From CAYNEO01 sp964396245 (GTDB lineage: Bacteria > Zixibacteria > MSB-5A5 > GN15 > FEB-12), in NCBI GenBank assembly GCA_964396245.1, contig CAYNEO010000003.1:62001-126000 (forward strand): a stretch of 64,000 bases of DNA, in the 5' to 3' direction. Made by a program: the position numbers and the translations under genes. The notes beneath the pieces were generated by a model that saw only the letters and a list, made by a program, of their open reading frames with translations, made no database searches and had not been told where the DNA came from. Positions within the stretch are counted from its first letter, which is position 1. Each line of letters starts with the position of its first letter. Below are positions 17,584 through 27,108 of this stretch, piece after piece.

Positions 17584-17976
17584 TTATTTCCGGCGCTTTT
17601 TTTTTTGTTTGGCGGATGTTTCGGAATCGAACTTGTGGCGGGCGCGATCGGCGGAATTGTAAGCCTGGAGCACGTTGTCGAACTCGAGGAGCTCATAAAT
17701 CTCATACACGTTGGGGATCATGTTGGCCAGTTTGATATCCCCCCCGTGATCGCGAACATCTTTGATGTGCGAAATGAAAATACCCCAACCGGCCGACGAA
17801 ATATAGTCCACCCCCGCCAGGTCCACGACTATGCGGTACCGGCGGCGTTTGAGCAGAGAATCGATGACCTCTTCGAGCTCGCCGGCCGTAATCGTGTCTA
17901 TTACGCCGTCGATACGGATTTCGGAGATATCTCGCTGCTGACCGGTTTCGGATAGTGAAATGTTGATGTTTTCCAT
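17584..17976 (-). CDS. STAS-domain anti-sigma-factor antagonist-like protein
   Basis: A 130-aa SpoIIAA/RsbV-like partner-switch protein. The ATG at 17974-17976 was chosen because the STAS fold begins right after it; a longer frame to 18036 would add a hydrophobic stretch that is the translated leader. The phosphoacceptor region is DYISSAGWGIF (Ser60/Ser61). The C-terminus is Lys/Arg-rich. The kinase/phosphatase that would act on this serine is encoded immediately upstream (18080-20089) as one fused protein, which supports a working pair. Confidence 0.85.
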   Translation of the reverse strand: MENINISLSETGQQRDISEIRIDGVIDTITAGELEEVIDSLLKRRRYRIVVDLAGVDYISSAGWGIFISHIKDVRDHGGDIKLANMIPNVYEIYELLEFDNVLQAYNSADRARHKFDSETSAKQKKKRRK

Positions 17977-18079
17977 AGTACCCGTCAAAAAGGCCCACGT
18001 TAGCGTTATAATGGCAAAAAAACGTACATCCGGCAAGGGAAATGTGGCCGGATTCAGTCACTATTTAACTATCCGGGGA

Positions 18080-20089
18080 TCAGTTGGAATGAGTTTCGGA
18101 ATCGGCGGCCGTTTCCTCGTGTTCGGACGCGGGGCCGGCTGTCCGGGCCAGGATAAACGTGATATCGTCGTTCTGTTTCGCGAAACCGGAAAAGCTGTCT
18201 ATCTCGGCTACGATATCCTCGGTCAGGGAAGAGAGCTTGTCGTATGTCGAGTGCAGTAATTTGTCTTCCATGAACTTGATAAGCCGCTCCTGACCATACA
18301 GCCGCCCTTCGCGGTTGGTGGCTTCGGTGATACCGTCGGTGTAGATGAACAGCAGATCGCCGGAATCCAGTTTCAGGTTGACTTCCTCCAACCGGTCGGT
18401 GAAATCACCCTCGAGTGTCGACGGTACACCGAGAGGCATTCCCGAAGGATTCACGAGCACCACCTGCTTTGTCCCCGCCTTGTAATAGACCATGGGATTG
18501 TGACCCGCCGAAACGATGCTGAGGCCACGGGCGGACGAGTCGTAGATAGCGAGCAGTACGGTAATAAACATGCCCGGGGGGATATTTCGGATCAGGTACT
18601 CGTTCACCTTGAGCATGGTCTCTTTGGCCGACACGGCATTCTCCGCCTGAATCTGGAATACCGTCCTGAGCATGGACATGACCAGCGACGCCGGCACGCC
18701 TTTGCCGGAAACGTCCGCGACCACCAGGCAGTACCGATTGGCACCGATCTCGAACACGTCGTAAAGATCGCCGCCAACCATCGATGCCGCCCGGTAATAC
18801 GCATCTATCTCGAGACCCGGCAGTTTCGGCAATTCGCGCGGGAGAAGCGTCTTCTGAATCTGCGACGCGACCTCGATCTCCTTGGCCATCTTCTCGCGCT
18901 CGATAATGTTCTTCCGGTCGCGGCTGACCCGGGTCATCATGTCGTTGAACGCTCTCGATATCTCGAAAAATTCATCGGCGCCTTCCAGCGGGAGCTCCGT
19001 TTCCATGTCACCGGAGGTAAACTGTCTGACGCGGCGGGTGATCTTGACAATCGGCGTCACGAAGTAGTTCGAGAGCAGGTAAATGCCGATAATCCCCACG
19101 ACCAGCATGAGCGCCGTCAGGATCAGTATCTTCTGACGTGCATCGGTGAGTTTATGGTAGATCGGGGCCGATGAATATGTGACGTACACCATGCCGAGTG
19201 TCCGCTCGCCGGTCTTGATCGGAAGCATCAGGTAGTTGATCTGCTCGCCGCCCACATCTTTGCGCTGTGTCACCCCGACCTCGGCCGCATCGACATACGG
19301 CGGCAAACGATATTTCTTGCGAATATTGAGAATGTCCTCGGAGTGCGCCAGGATAGTGCCGGTTGAGTCTGTCAGCACCACCCGGGTCAGCTCCGGATTC
19401 GAACGACGATAACTGACCACGAGCTCATCGAACTCGACATCGCTTCGCCGGTTGATGATATACCCTGCCGCCTGAGTGGCAACCGTATTCGCCAGTGCAG
19501 CGACGGTCTCATCGAGGTGAGTGTATACTTCCTGCTTGGTGCGGTAGTTACTGTACGCGAACGCACCGCCGACGATCAGGCTGACAATCAAGAAGGTCCA
19601 GATCGAGAACTTCACGCGAAGCGTGAATAACCGTCGAAGAAACGGCGCCGTTTCCCCGGCAGTCCCCTTGATACGCTTGATCATGCGCAGTTCATTGAAA
19701 CCGGCCGCCGATATGTACTCGACCGAATCCATGATCTTCTGGATCATGTAGAAGCCGAGTCCTCCCCGCCGTCCCGATTGCACCAGTTTATCGAGATCCA
19801 TCTTCCCCATGCTTTCGGGGTGGAACGAGCGTCCCGAGTCGATCAGGGAAAACACGATAAGCTTCTTGTAGATTATGATCCTGAGGCGGAGCGTTCCCTT
19901 TTCATAGAGATACGCATGCCTGATAATATTGGTCGCCCCCTCTTCGATCGCCAGCAGAACTGCGGAAACATCCTTGCGCGAAAGGCCCGCCGCAACGCAG
20001 GCTTCCTTGACCACGCGCTGTATGCTGTCGAGGTACCTTTCCTCGGCCAGAAACTCGGCATTAATTTCTTTGATTGGACGCCGCAACAT
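18080..20089 (-). CDS. RsbW-like kinase / sensor / HAMP / RsbU-type PP2C phosphatase fusion
   Basis: A 669-aa protein that joins both antagonists of a partner switch. Residues 15-145 are an RsbW-like HATPase (IEEGATNIIRHA, with Glu49/Glu50 and Asn54, and RRGGLGFYMI). Membrane helices at about 160-180 and 322-342 enclose an extracytoplasmic sensor domain. A HAMP (about 343-395) leads into a SpoIIE/PP2C phosphatase (about 425-648) with the metal-binding Asp residues in GGDLYD (441, 444), ADVSGKG (459), TDGITE (585) and NDDI (641/642). All key residues look intact. The STAS protein downstream is the probable substrate. Confidence 0.92.
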   Translation of the reverse strand: MLRRPIKEINAEFLAEERYLDSIQRVVKEACVAAGLSRKDVSAVLLAIEEGATNIIRHAYLYEKGTLRLRIIIYKKLIVFSLIDSGRSFHPESMGKMDLDKLVQSGRRGGLGFYMIQKIMDSVEYISAAGFNELRMIKRIKGTAGETAPFLRRLFTLRVKFSIWTFLIVSLIVGGAFAYSNYRTKQEVYTHLDETVAALANTVATQAAGYIINRRSDVEFDELVVSYRRSNPELTRVVLTDSTGTILAHSEDILNIRKKYRLPPYVDAAEVGVTQRKDVGGEQINYLMLPIKTGERTLGMVYVTYSSAPIYHKLTDARQKILILTALMLVVGIIGIYLLSNYFVTPIVKITRRVRQFTSGDMETELPLEGADEFFEISRAFNDMMTRVSRDRKNIIEREKMAKEIEVASQIQKTLLPRELPKLPGLEIDAYYRAASMVGGDLYDVFEIGANRYCLVVADVSGKGVPASLVMSMLRTVFQIQAENAVSAKETMLKVNEYLIRNIPPGMFITVLLAIYDSSARGLSIVSAGHNPMVYYKAGTKQVVLVNPSGMPLGVPSTLEGDFTDRLEEVNLKLDSGDLLFIYTDGITEATNREGRLYGQERLIKFMEDKLLHSTYDKLSSLTEDIVAEIDSFSGFAKQNDDITFILARTAGPASEHEETAADSETHSN

Positions 20090-20137
20090 TGCCTATTCAG
20101 TCGATTCCGGATCGCGAGAACCAGCCCCCGACTGCAC

Positions 20138-21958
20138 CTATTCCTTTTTCTCGGACTGGAGGCGTAACCTGGCCTGTTCGAGATTGTTCAGCGTGTTGAC
20201 GTTATTCGGGTACGCCTTCAAGACTTTCTCCCAGGCATCGATCGCCTGCTGATACTCGTTATTGCGCATGTGTCGAATGCCCTCGAGATACAGGTTCCAG
20301 ATCGCCCGGTCGCGCTGGAGGTCTTCCAGTGAAGATACCTGCGATTGGGCTTCCTCGATCTTCTTCATGTATTCCAGGGCCACCGGCTCATCGCTTTTGG
20401 TCCGCAGGACCGACTCGAAACGTCGCTTCGCCTCCGCATACCGCCCCTGGGTATACAGCTTAATTCCGAGGTTCAGCTGTTGCGGAACATCCAGGTTCGC
20501 CAGGGCTTGCTGCTTGGCCTGAATCACCGTCTCGTTGTTCGGCTGAAGGTAAAGTATATTGTTATATGCGTCGATGGCATCCACAATCCGGCCTTCCCGT
20601 TCCGCCTGTCGTGCCTGCTCCTGATAACGATCAATTTCCGCTTTCATCGCCGCCGTGATTTCGTCTTTCAACTCCAGCGCCCGCTGATTATTCGGGTCAA
20701 TTTCGAAGATCAGATCGAGCAGATCCAGAGCCGCTGGGTAGTATCGCTTGTCGTAGAACACAACCGCCTGTGAAAGATACCGGTCGATAAACTGCTTCAC
20801 TTCCTGCTCGGCGATCTTGAGCTTGGCCTGCTGTTCCCGTTCGGCGGCCCGGGCGCGCTCGATTGCCGCAATCGTCTCGAGAACTTCATCGTTGGACGGT
20901 TTGTAGGTCAGCGCCCTGTCGTAGTATGCCAGCGCCGAATCGAACTCGAACTGACGGAAAAAGGCGTCGCCCTGGTCCTTGAACTCGCGGAACTTTCGTT
21001 CTTCCTCGCTCAGCGGCGGCGGTGCGGGAGGCGTCAGTCTTGCCTGCTCCCTCGCCTTGCGCTCGGTCATCGATGGCCCGAGCAGGAATGTCAGCGAGAA
21101 TCTATGACTGTTATCGATATAATCCATCAACTTATAGGCGTAATCGAACTGCAAACGCTTCACTTTCAGCCCGGCGCCAAGCGAGATATTGTCGCGGTCG
21201 TAACCGAGTCTCAGGAAGTAATTGTCATAGAAGCTGACCTCTGCGCCGGTGTGAACCTTCACCGACCGATCCTCGATCTTCTCCAGATCGAGTGCCGCCG
21301 TGAGTTTCATCGCTTCCGATACCGAGAAACCGGTCAGCGCGATACCGCCTTCGAACGACCGGGGGGACGTTTCCGACGACGAGTCGAGCTTGATCTTCGG
21401 GGCAATCAGGTCGCGGCCGATGGCTCCGATGGAGAGCAGGTCGGTCAGTTTAACCGATACGCCCAGGTCGGCTCCGTAGGCGTAGTCCGAAAATTCATCC
21501 AATTTCTGATTAACCATCTTCAGGCTGATTCCGCCTGACAGGCGGGGTATGATCTCGCGACCATACGAGAAGATGACCTGTGACTGGTGGTAGCCGAAGG
21601 ACCCGGCCGAGTCGAAATCAACGAATCGTATAATGTCGTCCGTGCCGACACGCATGAAACCGATTCCGAGACCGTCGCGGTCGGATATCGGAATTACCCA
21701 CGCGGCAAAATCATAAATCGAGCTCTCGAACAGCGTGGCGTGCATGAGGCTGACCTGCTGGTATTCCAGTCGTGTCAGTCCGGCGGGATTGTAGTAGATG
21801 GCCGAGGCATCATCCGAGAGCGCCGAGAAGGCGCCACCCATTCCGAGTGAACGCGCCCCTGCACCGAGAGAGAACGGCGTTTCGCGCCCGGCATCGCCGG
21901 CAAACGCAACGCCCGTGACCAGGACGGCCAGCATGATATACAGGCTGATTCGCTTCAT
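20138..21958 (-). CDS. PorV/PorQ-like outer-membrane protein fused to TPR repeats
   Basis: A 606-aa exported protein with a signal peptide (1-20). Residues about 25-295 are a PorV/UPF0164-like barrel, with the marker AGARSLGMGGAFSAL followed by DDASAIYYNPAGL. A charged linker (about 297-325) leads to five or six TPR-like repeats (about 325-600), the part that would face the periplasm. PorV is the shuttle protein of the type IX secretion system. Stand-alone PorV proteins are about 350-400 aa, so the TPR half is an added module. It overlaps by 4 bp with the 996-aa secreted protein gene. Confidence 0.85.
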   Translation of the reverse strand: MKRISLYIMLAVLVTGVAFAGDAGRETPFSLGAGARSLGMGGAFSALSDDASAIYYNPAGLTRLEYQQVSLMHATLFESSIYDFAAWVIPISDRDGLGIGFMRVGTDDIIRFVDFDSAGSFGYHQSQVIFSYGREIIPRLSGGISLKMVNQKLDEFSDYAYGADLGVSVKLTDLLSIGAIGRDLIAPKIKLDSSSETSPRSFEGGIALTGFSVSEAMKLTAALDLEKIEDRSVKVHTGAEVSFYDNYFLRLGYDRDNISLGAGLKVKRLQFDYAYKLMDYIDNSHRFSLTFLLGPSMTERKAREQARLTPPAPPPLSEEERKFREFKDQGDAFFRQFEFDSALAYYDRALTYKPSNDEVLETIAAIERARAAEREQQAKLKIAEQEVKQFIDRYLSQAVVFYDKRYYPAALDLLDLIFEIDPNNQRALELKDEITAAMKAEIDRYQEQARQAEREGRIVDAIDAYNNILYLQPNNETVIQAKQQALANLDVPQQLNLGIKLYTQGRYAEAKRRFESVLRTKSDEPVALEYMKKIEEAQSQVSSLEDLQRDRAIWNLYLEGIRHMRNNEYQQAIDAWEKVLKAYPNNVNTLNNLEQARLRLQSEKKE

Positions 21959-24945
21959 CGCTTGACCACCGCCACTTTCATTTGCACCTGTTCATCGGTA
22001 GCCTGAACATATAGCTGCGCCACATAAATTCCGTTCAGGACCATTGTCCCGTCGTCATTGCGGCCGTCCCACTCAATGATTTGCTGTTCACCGGCGCTCG
22101 TCCCGTCCGCCCCGAGCGACACCTTCCGGGTGTGTACTAATTCGCCCGTAACCGTGAATATCCGTAATTCGACCGCGCTCGGCTCCGAGAGCACGTACGA
22201 GAATCGAGCGGGGCCATGGTTGGGGTCGAACGGATTGTTTTCGATCAGGAACGAGCTTTGCAGGGTGCGTCCGGTCGAGGCAAACGATGTATTGATGACC
22301 ATGGCGCCGGTAGAATCAGTGATAATCGGCACCGGCGTCGATATCACGCGCGGGTCGATAAACTCGGCTTCCACCGCTCCCGTGTCCATGGTTATCCTGA
22401 ACGACGTCGCCAGCGATTCAAGGAAGCTCAACTGCAGGACGACACTTCTCGTCTCGGATGCCGCGATATCGAAATTGTCAAAGTAGAAAATCAGCTTATC
22501 CTCACCTGCGGTCGCCGCGGCAACCTTCTGATCGTCGACATACAGTCCGCAGTTACCGACCTCGACCAGCGAACGCGCTCTCAGCGGTTGACCGTCCAGG
22601 TCTTGGCAATCGAGCGTAACGGTTTTCATGAGCATATCCCAGATCGGTGACATCGCCTGATTTTTCAGATCGAGACGGATGAGGTCTTCGGTGGAACCCG
22701 GAATGACCAGCTTGGATGACAACTGCGATGCATCCGCCTGTAGCTCCGCCTGGCCCGAAACGATCTGGACGGCGAACACAAACGAGGAATCCTGGAATGC
22801 CGCCGGCAGGCCGGAATTCACATCCAGCGGCCGTTGCGTTATATCGAATCGGATATGTACCGTGGTGTCAAACTGAGGCGCGGTAAGGAAAAATATCAGT
22901 GTTGTGTCCGCGTCGATTACCCCGACCGTGGTATCGGGCAATCCGAGGTTTACCCCGCCGGTAGTGAAGCGGTAGTTCCCGCTGGTAACGGCAGCTTCAC
23001 CGAGATTGTCCAGTTTCACGACCAGGTTGAAACTTTCACCGTACTGCACCAGCCCGTCGGCTGCGCCGTTACTCGCCGTGTAGGTAACATCGAGCAGCGC
23101 CGGAGTTTGAATATTGGCTATCGCGACATTGTTTATCGGCGGAAGACGGTTGACATTCGTGGACGTGATTTCCACGCGGAATCGTTCCTCGGCTACCGGT
23201 TCGGGTCCGGCGACAACATCGAACAGGACTTCGACCGAGTCATTAGCGGGCACGTGTTCAATCGTCAGCAGTGAGTCGAATTCCGACTGACCGTCCGATG
23301 TCATCTTCAGGTCCAGCCCGGAAATCGGCGTATTGGACCGGTTGGCCACCACCGCCTTTATCTGGAACGGCTGATCTGTATTGACCCGTGGCCTGTTAGG
23401 GGCCACCACGCGAACGTTCACCATCTGAGCCGACGGCAACTCGACTACGGAGACCAGTTCTGAATCAAATCCGGTAGTGAATTGCAGCGAATTGGCCGCA
23501 TCGAGTGATCGATACGTGAACCACGCCGACGCATTCAAATCCTGGCCGATGAGCGACGCGGGTAACACTATCTCCTCGGTTGTCAGGGTCAGCGGCGAGT
23601 CAATCCCGAGTGAAAGCGTATCGGATGGGAAAAGAATATGGACAGTGTCCGCGAAGCTGCCCGAATAAACACGGAACAGCGCCCCGTCGGGGAGTACTTC
23701 GAGAGGCAGGTCGGCCGAACTGAACTGCAGCTGAAAGCTGAACGGCATTTCGTTCTCTGCCGGTATGGTAGTTGGCGCCAGAGTTCCGGGGACATAGCTG
23801 ATTTCCGCCGGCGCCAGCACAATCAGTGAATCGGGAGTCGGGTTGGTCACCGTGAACACGTTGCCGCCGGAGATCAGGCGATAGTCGAAAAAGAGGTAAT
23901 AGCGGCCGGGAGCCACCGAGTCTACGATCCTGACCAGAGCCGGAAGGCTGTCGTAGCTGATCACGCTGTCCGCAAACGACGTGATAGCGGGTGAGCCGCT
24001 GTAAATCGTGGCGACCGGCGGACCGTCGACAGTCTCTGTCAGGGTCACCGTAACAGCCGTGGAGTCGATCTGACCGGGGAAATCACTTGCGCGCACGTCG
24101 AACGAAAGGTCGAAGCCTGCTCCGGGATAAACGACGTCCGGTCTGACCGAGTCCGGGATAATCGAAAATGACGCCGCGGTGTAAATCGTGATCGGGATTT
24201 CCATCGTGTCGGTGGTCGGATAGATATTGCCGTTAAACTGGTACTCGCTCTGGACCTCGAGTACAAGCGTGTCCTCGCCCGGGTCGAGAAACGTGTTCTC
24301 GAGCAGGATGCCGATCGTGTCGATCTTACCGTCGGCATGAGGGGTAAAGAAGTTCTTCACCGAGCCGCTCGATGCCGATTTGAAATAATGCTTGATAAAC
24401 GGATCAGTCGCCGCCGTCTTGGTGCCGCGGTTTTGAACCGTCACAAAAACCGTGGTCGGGAGACCGGAGTAGATCGCCGTGATCGGCTCGCCTACGTAGT
24501 CAACGGCTCCGAGGATATCATAACCGTTGAAGGAGACCAGGACCCCCTGGGACTGAATTGTACCGTTATCGGCAATCACTTCGACCGCCCCGGTGCGACC
24601 GGAATAGGTGACATTTTTCGAGAGGAAATCTACTATTCCGGCGCTGAACAAGGTTGAATCATCAAGCACGTTGGGCGTGAGAGTACCTGAACCGGGGATC
24701 AGTGTTATCGGGTTGGTCGCCAGATTGTAACCGGTCAGCAAGGCACCCGAGGAATCCAGAAGGACTATTCGTGCGGTCTGGATTAATGGCTGTTTGACGA
24801 CCTGGTCCGGGGAGATGTTCAGGACGATTTCGGCGAGACTGTCCGCCTGTGGAGACAAGGCAACTGGGCCGAGAGTCTGCGCAGCGGCCCCGGAGACGGC
24901 GAGTACAAAACAGATGGTGGCGATAAAAACCCGGGTTGCTCTCAC
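21955..24945 (-). CDS. Large secreted Ig-like repeat protein with FlgD-Ig-type C-terminus
   Basis: A 996-aa protein starting at GTG, with a signal peptide (about 1-22, ending GAAAQ). The body is a chain of beta-sandwich (CARDB/Ig-like) domains rich in Thr, Val and Asp. The last about 100 residues form the FlgD-Ig/CTD type module: NNPFDPNHGPARFSYVL, then VELRIFTVTGELV, EWDGRNDDG, GIYVAQL and a terminal KVAVVKR. Such modules act as C-terminal signals or surface domains in FCB bacteria. The gene is translationally coupled to the PorV-TPR gene, so the pair may be cargo and carrier; that link is inference. Confidence 0.82.
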   Translation of the reverse strand: MRATRVFIATICFVLAVSGAAAQTLGPVALSPQADSLAEIVLNISPDQVVKQPLIQTARIVLLDSSGALLTGYNLATNPITLIPGSGTLTPNVLDDSTLFSAGIVDFLSKNVTYSGRTGAVEVIADNGTIQSQGVLVSFNGYDILGAVDYVGEPITAIYSGLPTTVFVTVQNRGTKTAATDPFIKHYFKSASSGSVKNFFTPHADGKIDTIGILLENTFLDPGEDTLVLEVQSEYQFNGNIYPTTDTMEIPITIYTAASFSIIPDSVRPDVVYPGAGFDLSFDVRASDFPGQIDSTAVTVTLTETVDGPPVATIYSGSPAITSFADSVISYDSLPALVRIVDSVAPGRYYLFFDYRLISGGNVFTVTNPTPDSLIVLAPAEISYVPGTLAPTTIPAENEMPFSFQLQFSSADLPLEVLPDGALFRVYSGSFADTVHILFPSDTLSLGIDSPLTLTTEEIVLPASLIGQDLNASAWFTYRSLDAANSLQFTTGFDSELVSVVELPSAQMVNVRVVAPNRPRVNTDQPFQIKAVVANRSNTPISGLDLKMTSDGQSEFDSLLTIEHVPANDSVEVLFDVVAGPEPVAEERFRVEITSTNVNRLPPINNVAIANIQTPALLDVTYTASNGAADGLVQYGESFNLVVKLDNLGEAAVTSGNYRFTTGGVNLGLPDTTVGVIDADTTLIFFLTAPQFDTTVHIRFDITQRPLDVNSGLPAAFQDSSFVFAVQIVSGQAELQADASQLSSKLVIPGSTEDLIRLDLKNQAMSPIWDMLMKTVTLDCQDLDGQPLRARSLVEVGNCGLYVDDQKVAAATAGEDKLIFYFDNFDIAASETRSVVLQLSFLESLATSFRITMDTGAVEAEFIDPRVISTPVPIITDSTGAMVINTSFASTGRTLQSSFLIENNPFDPNHGPARFSYVLSEPSAVELRIFTVTGELVHTRKVSLGADGTSAGEQQIIEWDGRNDDGTMVLNGIYVAQLYVQATDEQVQMKVAVVKR

Positions 24946-25243
24946 TTTCCTGCCTTAACTACAAAAATCCTGTTGATTGCGCGAATATCCACTAAACAGC
25001 AAAGTCTGTGCCTTCTATCTTACTGGCAGATAGATAATTACGGGAAAATAATTCCCTCTCAGCCTATGTTGTCCGGTCTGTCTAATCATCTAAAATCTAA
25101 CAAGTTACTTGAAGAACCGCAAGAGGCAATTGGTAACGTATTGCACGAGCCGGACTTCTCCGATGCTGCGGAGGATCAATCGGGATGACTCTGTGTAAAT
25201 AATTGCAACATAAGCGAAAAAGACAAACGAAGATTTCAACCCC
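24946..25243. other. 298-bp intergenic region between folD and the secreted-protein operon
   Basis: Two minus-strand genes flank it. It contains the candidate promoter at 25094-25122 and an about 140-nt leader for the secreted protein. No clear terminator hairpin for folD was found, and the short frames here look non-coding. Confidence 0.6.
25094..25122 (-). promoter_or_regulatory. Candidate promoter of the secreted protein/PorV-TPR operon
   Basis: Minus strand TTGCGG (25117-25122), 17 bp, TAGATT (25094-25099). Confidence 0.45.
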
Positions 25244-26122
25244 TCAATCACTCATTTCCGCCGCGGCAACCGTGTTCGACATTAACATCGCAATTGTCAT
25301 CGGTCCGACCCCACCGGGCACCGGCGTGATATACGACGCCTTCTCAACGCACGCGTCGAAGTCCACGTCTCCCGCCAACCGATATCCCTTCTCTGTCGAG
25401 GCATCTTCCACCCGGTTGACACCCACGTCGATAATAACCGCACCTTCTTTTACCATATCACCGGTGATTGTGTTCGGTCGCCCGATAGCCGCGATAATAA
25501 TATCCGCCCGGCGCGTCACCTCGGCCAGGTTGCCCGTCCGCGAGTGTGCCACGGTTACGGTCGCATTGCCGTTTTTGCTCTTCTGCATCAGAAGCGCGGC
25601 CACCGGCTTGCCGACAATATTGGAACGCCCGACCACCACGACTTCCTTGCCTGAAGGACTAATGTTCGAATACTCGAGCAGCTTGATAATCCCGTGGGGA
25701 GTGCACGGAAGTAATGACGGTCGTCCCAGCAACATCAACCCGACATTGTACGGATGAAAGCCGTCGACATCTTTCCCGGGGTCGATAGCCAGCGTGATTT
25801 TCAGTTCATCGACATGGTCGGGCAGGGGTGATTGCACCAGAATGCCGTGAATCTTCGGATTGGCGTTGAGGTCATTGACGATATCAAGCAGCTCTTTTTC
25901 AGTAATGGTCACCGGGCGACGGATGACCTCCGAATAAAGGCCGAGTTTCTCACATGCCCTGGCCTTGCTGTTGACATAGGTCATCGAGGCCGGGTCTTCG
26001 CCCACCAGTACGGCGGCGAGTCCGGGGGTGATCCCTTTCTCCTTCAAAGCGGCGATCCGACTTTTGAGGTCCGCCCTCACCTGTTTTGCAACCGACTTAC
26101 CGTCAATGAGTTGTGCCGACAC
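25244..26122 (-). CDS. folD: Bifunctional methylenetetrahydrofolate dehydrogenase/cyclohydrolase FolD
   Basis: Interconverts 5,10-methylene- and 10-formyl-tetrahydrofolate in one-carbon metabolism. It has 292 aa, full length. The catalytic YVNSK (Tyr49, Lys53) is in place, as is the folate-binding VQSPLPDH. The NADP-binding VVGRSNIVGKP and the C-terminal PGGVGPMT are intact. It lies 14 bp after the ymdB gene and closes the rny-ymdB-folD run. Confidence 0.98.
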   Translation of the reverse strand: MSAQLIDGKSVAKQVRADLKSRIAALKEKGITPGLAAVLVGEDPASMTYVNSKARACEKLGLYSEVIRRPVTITEKELLDIVNDLNANPKIHGILVQSPLPDHVDELKITLAIDPGKDVDGFHPYNVGLMLLGRPSLLPCTPHGIIKLLEYSNISPSGKEVVVVGRSNIVGKPVAALLMQKSKNGNATVTVAHSRTGNLAEVTRRADIIIAAIGRPNTITGDMVKEGAVIIDVGVNRVEDASTEKGYRLAGDVDFDACVEKASYITPVPGGVGPMTIAMLMSNTVAAAEMSD

Positions 26123-26136
26123 GTTAATGCGCTCCT

Positions 26137-26973
26137 TTACTCTTCGGTGCTCTCGTCAGCATTGCCCTTGTTCTGGTGTTCTTTCAGGTCAAAGTTAATC
26201 ATCAGCCGGTCAATGCTTACCGCGCTGCCGTCTTCCGGATTTACCTTGAGCAGCACGCCGGCCAGCTTAACGTCACCCGTTGCCGTCGTGAACCGTTTCG
26301 GCATGCCGGTGAGGAAACGACCCAGTGACGGTCCCTTGTCCATCCCGATAACCGAATCATACGGACCGGTCATCCCGGCATCGGTAATATATCCGGTGCC
26401 GCGCTTGCTGACCTGGTCATCGACCGTCTGCACATGCGTATGAGTGCCAAGCACCGCCGATACGCGGCCATCGAGATAGCAAAACATGGCCTGCTTTTCC
26501 GAAGTCGCCTCGGCGTGGAAATCGACTACGATAATCGGCGTGACCTTCCGCATCTGCTCGACCTCGCGCGCTCCAACCCGGAAGGGGCAGTCGATATTGT
26601 TCATGTACACCCGGCCCATCAGGTTGATCACGCCGATCTTGTGATCTCCGCAGGTACCGATATAAGATCCGTTACCGGGGACGCCGTAAGGATAATTGGC
26701 CGGCCGCAGCAGGCGCGGCTCGGTTTCGATATACTCGAGGATATCGACACGGTCCCAGATGTGGTTGCCCGAGGTCTGGACGTCGACTCCGTACGAAAAT
26801 ACCTTGCGTGACATCTCCGGGGTAATCCCGAAGCCGCCGGCGGCGTTTTCAATGTTCGCGATAACGTAATCGATTTGATACTCTTCTTTGAGCGGCTTGA
26901 TAAGATGCGCCGCCGCCTGTCGTCCGGGCTTCCCGCACAGGTCCGAGACGAACAGGATGGTCAGATGGGGCAT
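26137..26973 (-). CDS. ymdB: YmdB-family metallophosphoesterase
   Basis: A 278-aa calcineurin-like phosphoesterase of the TIGR00282 group. The binuclear metal motifs are visible: VSDLCGKPGR (Asp11), NIENAAGG, SGNHIWD, DFHAEATSEK and LGTHTHVQT. Homologues hydrolyse 2',3'-cyclic nucleotides or cAMP and affect RNA stability and biofilm. The gene follows rny, an arrangement shared with Bacillus. The first residue of the usual GD motif is Ser here (VSD). Confidence 0.93.
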   Translation of the reverse strand: MPHLTILFVSDLCGKPGRQAAAHLIKPLKEEYQIDYVIANIENAAGGFGITPEMSRKVFSYGVDVQTSGNHIWDRVDILEYIETEPRLLRPANYPYGVPGNGSYIGTCGDHKIGVINLMGRVYMNNIDCPFRVGAREVEQMRKVTPIIVVDFHAEATSEKQAMFCYLDGRVSAVLGTHTHVQTVDDQVSKRGTGYITDAGMTGPYDSVIGMDKGPSLGRFLTGMPKRFTTATGDVKLAGVLLKVNPEDGSAVSIDRLMINFDLKEHQNKGNADESTEE

Positions 26974-27055
26974 GACATTACTTTCTAAGACGGATCAGCA
27001 GTCGCCGGGGGCATCCGCCTGAGCCTGGCCCGGTCGGGTTTCATTGATCAGATAA

Positions 27056-27082
27056 CCCCGAGTGTAACCAAACCACCCGGGG
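27056..27082 (-). terminator. Possible terminator or attenuator after rny
   Basis: A 9-bp stem with one G-U pair (27074-27082 with 27056-27064) and a 9-nt loop, 26 nt after the rny stop. No strong T-run follows, so read-through to ymdB-folD is likely. Confidence 0.45.
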
Positions 27083-27108
27083 AAATCAACCGAAAATCTA
27101 TGGCATGC

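Noticed and set aside
24973..25188. Plus-strand 71-codon open frame between folD and the secreted-protein operon
   Set aside because: No Shine-Dalgarno sequence, composition unlike a folded protein, and it lies over the promoter and leader of the minus-strand operon.
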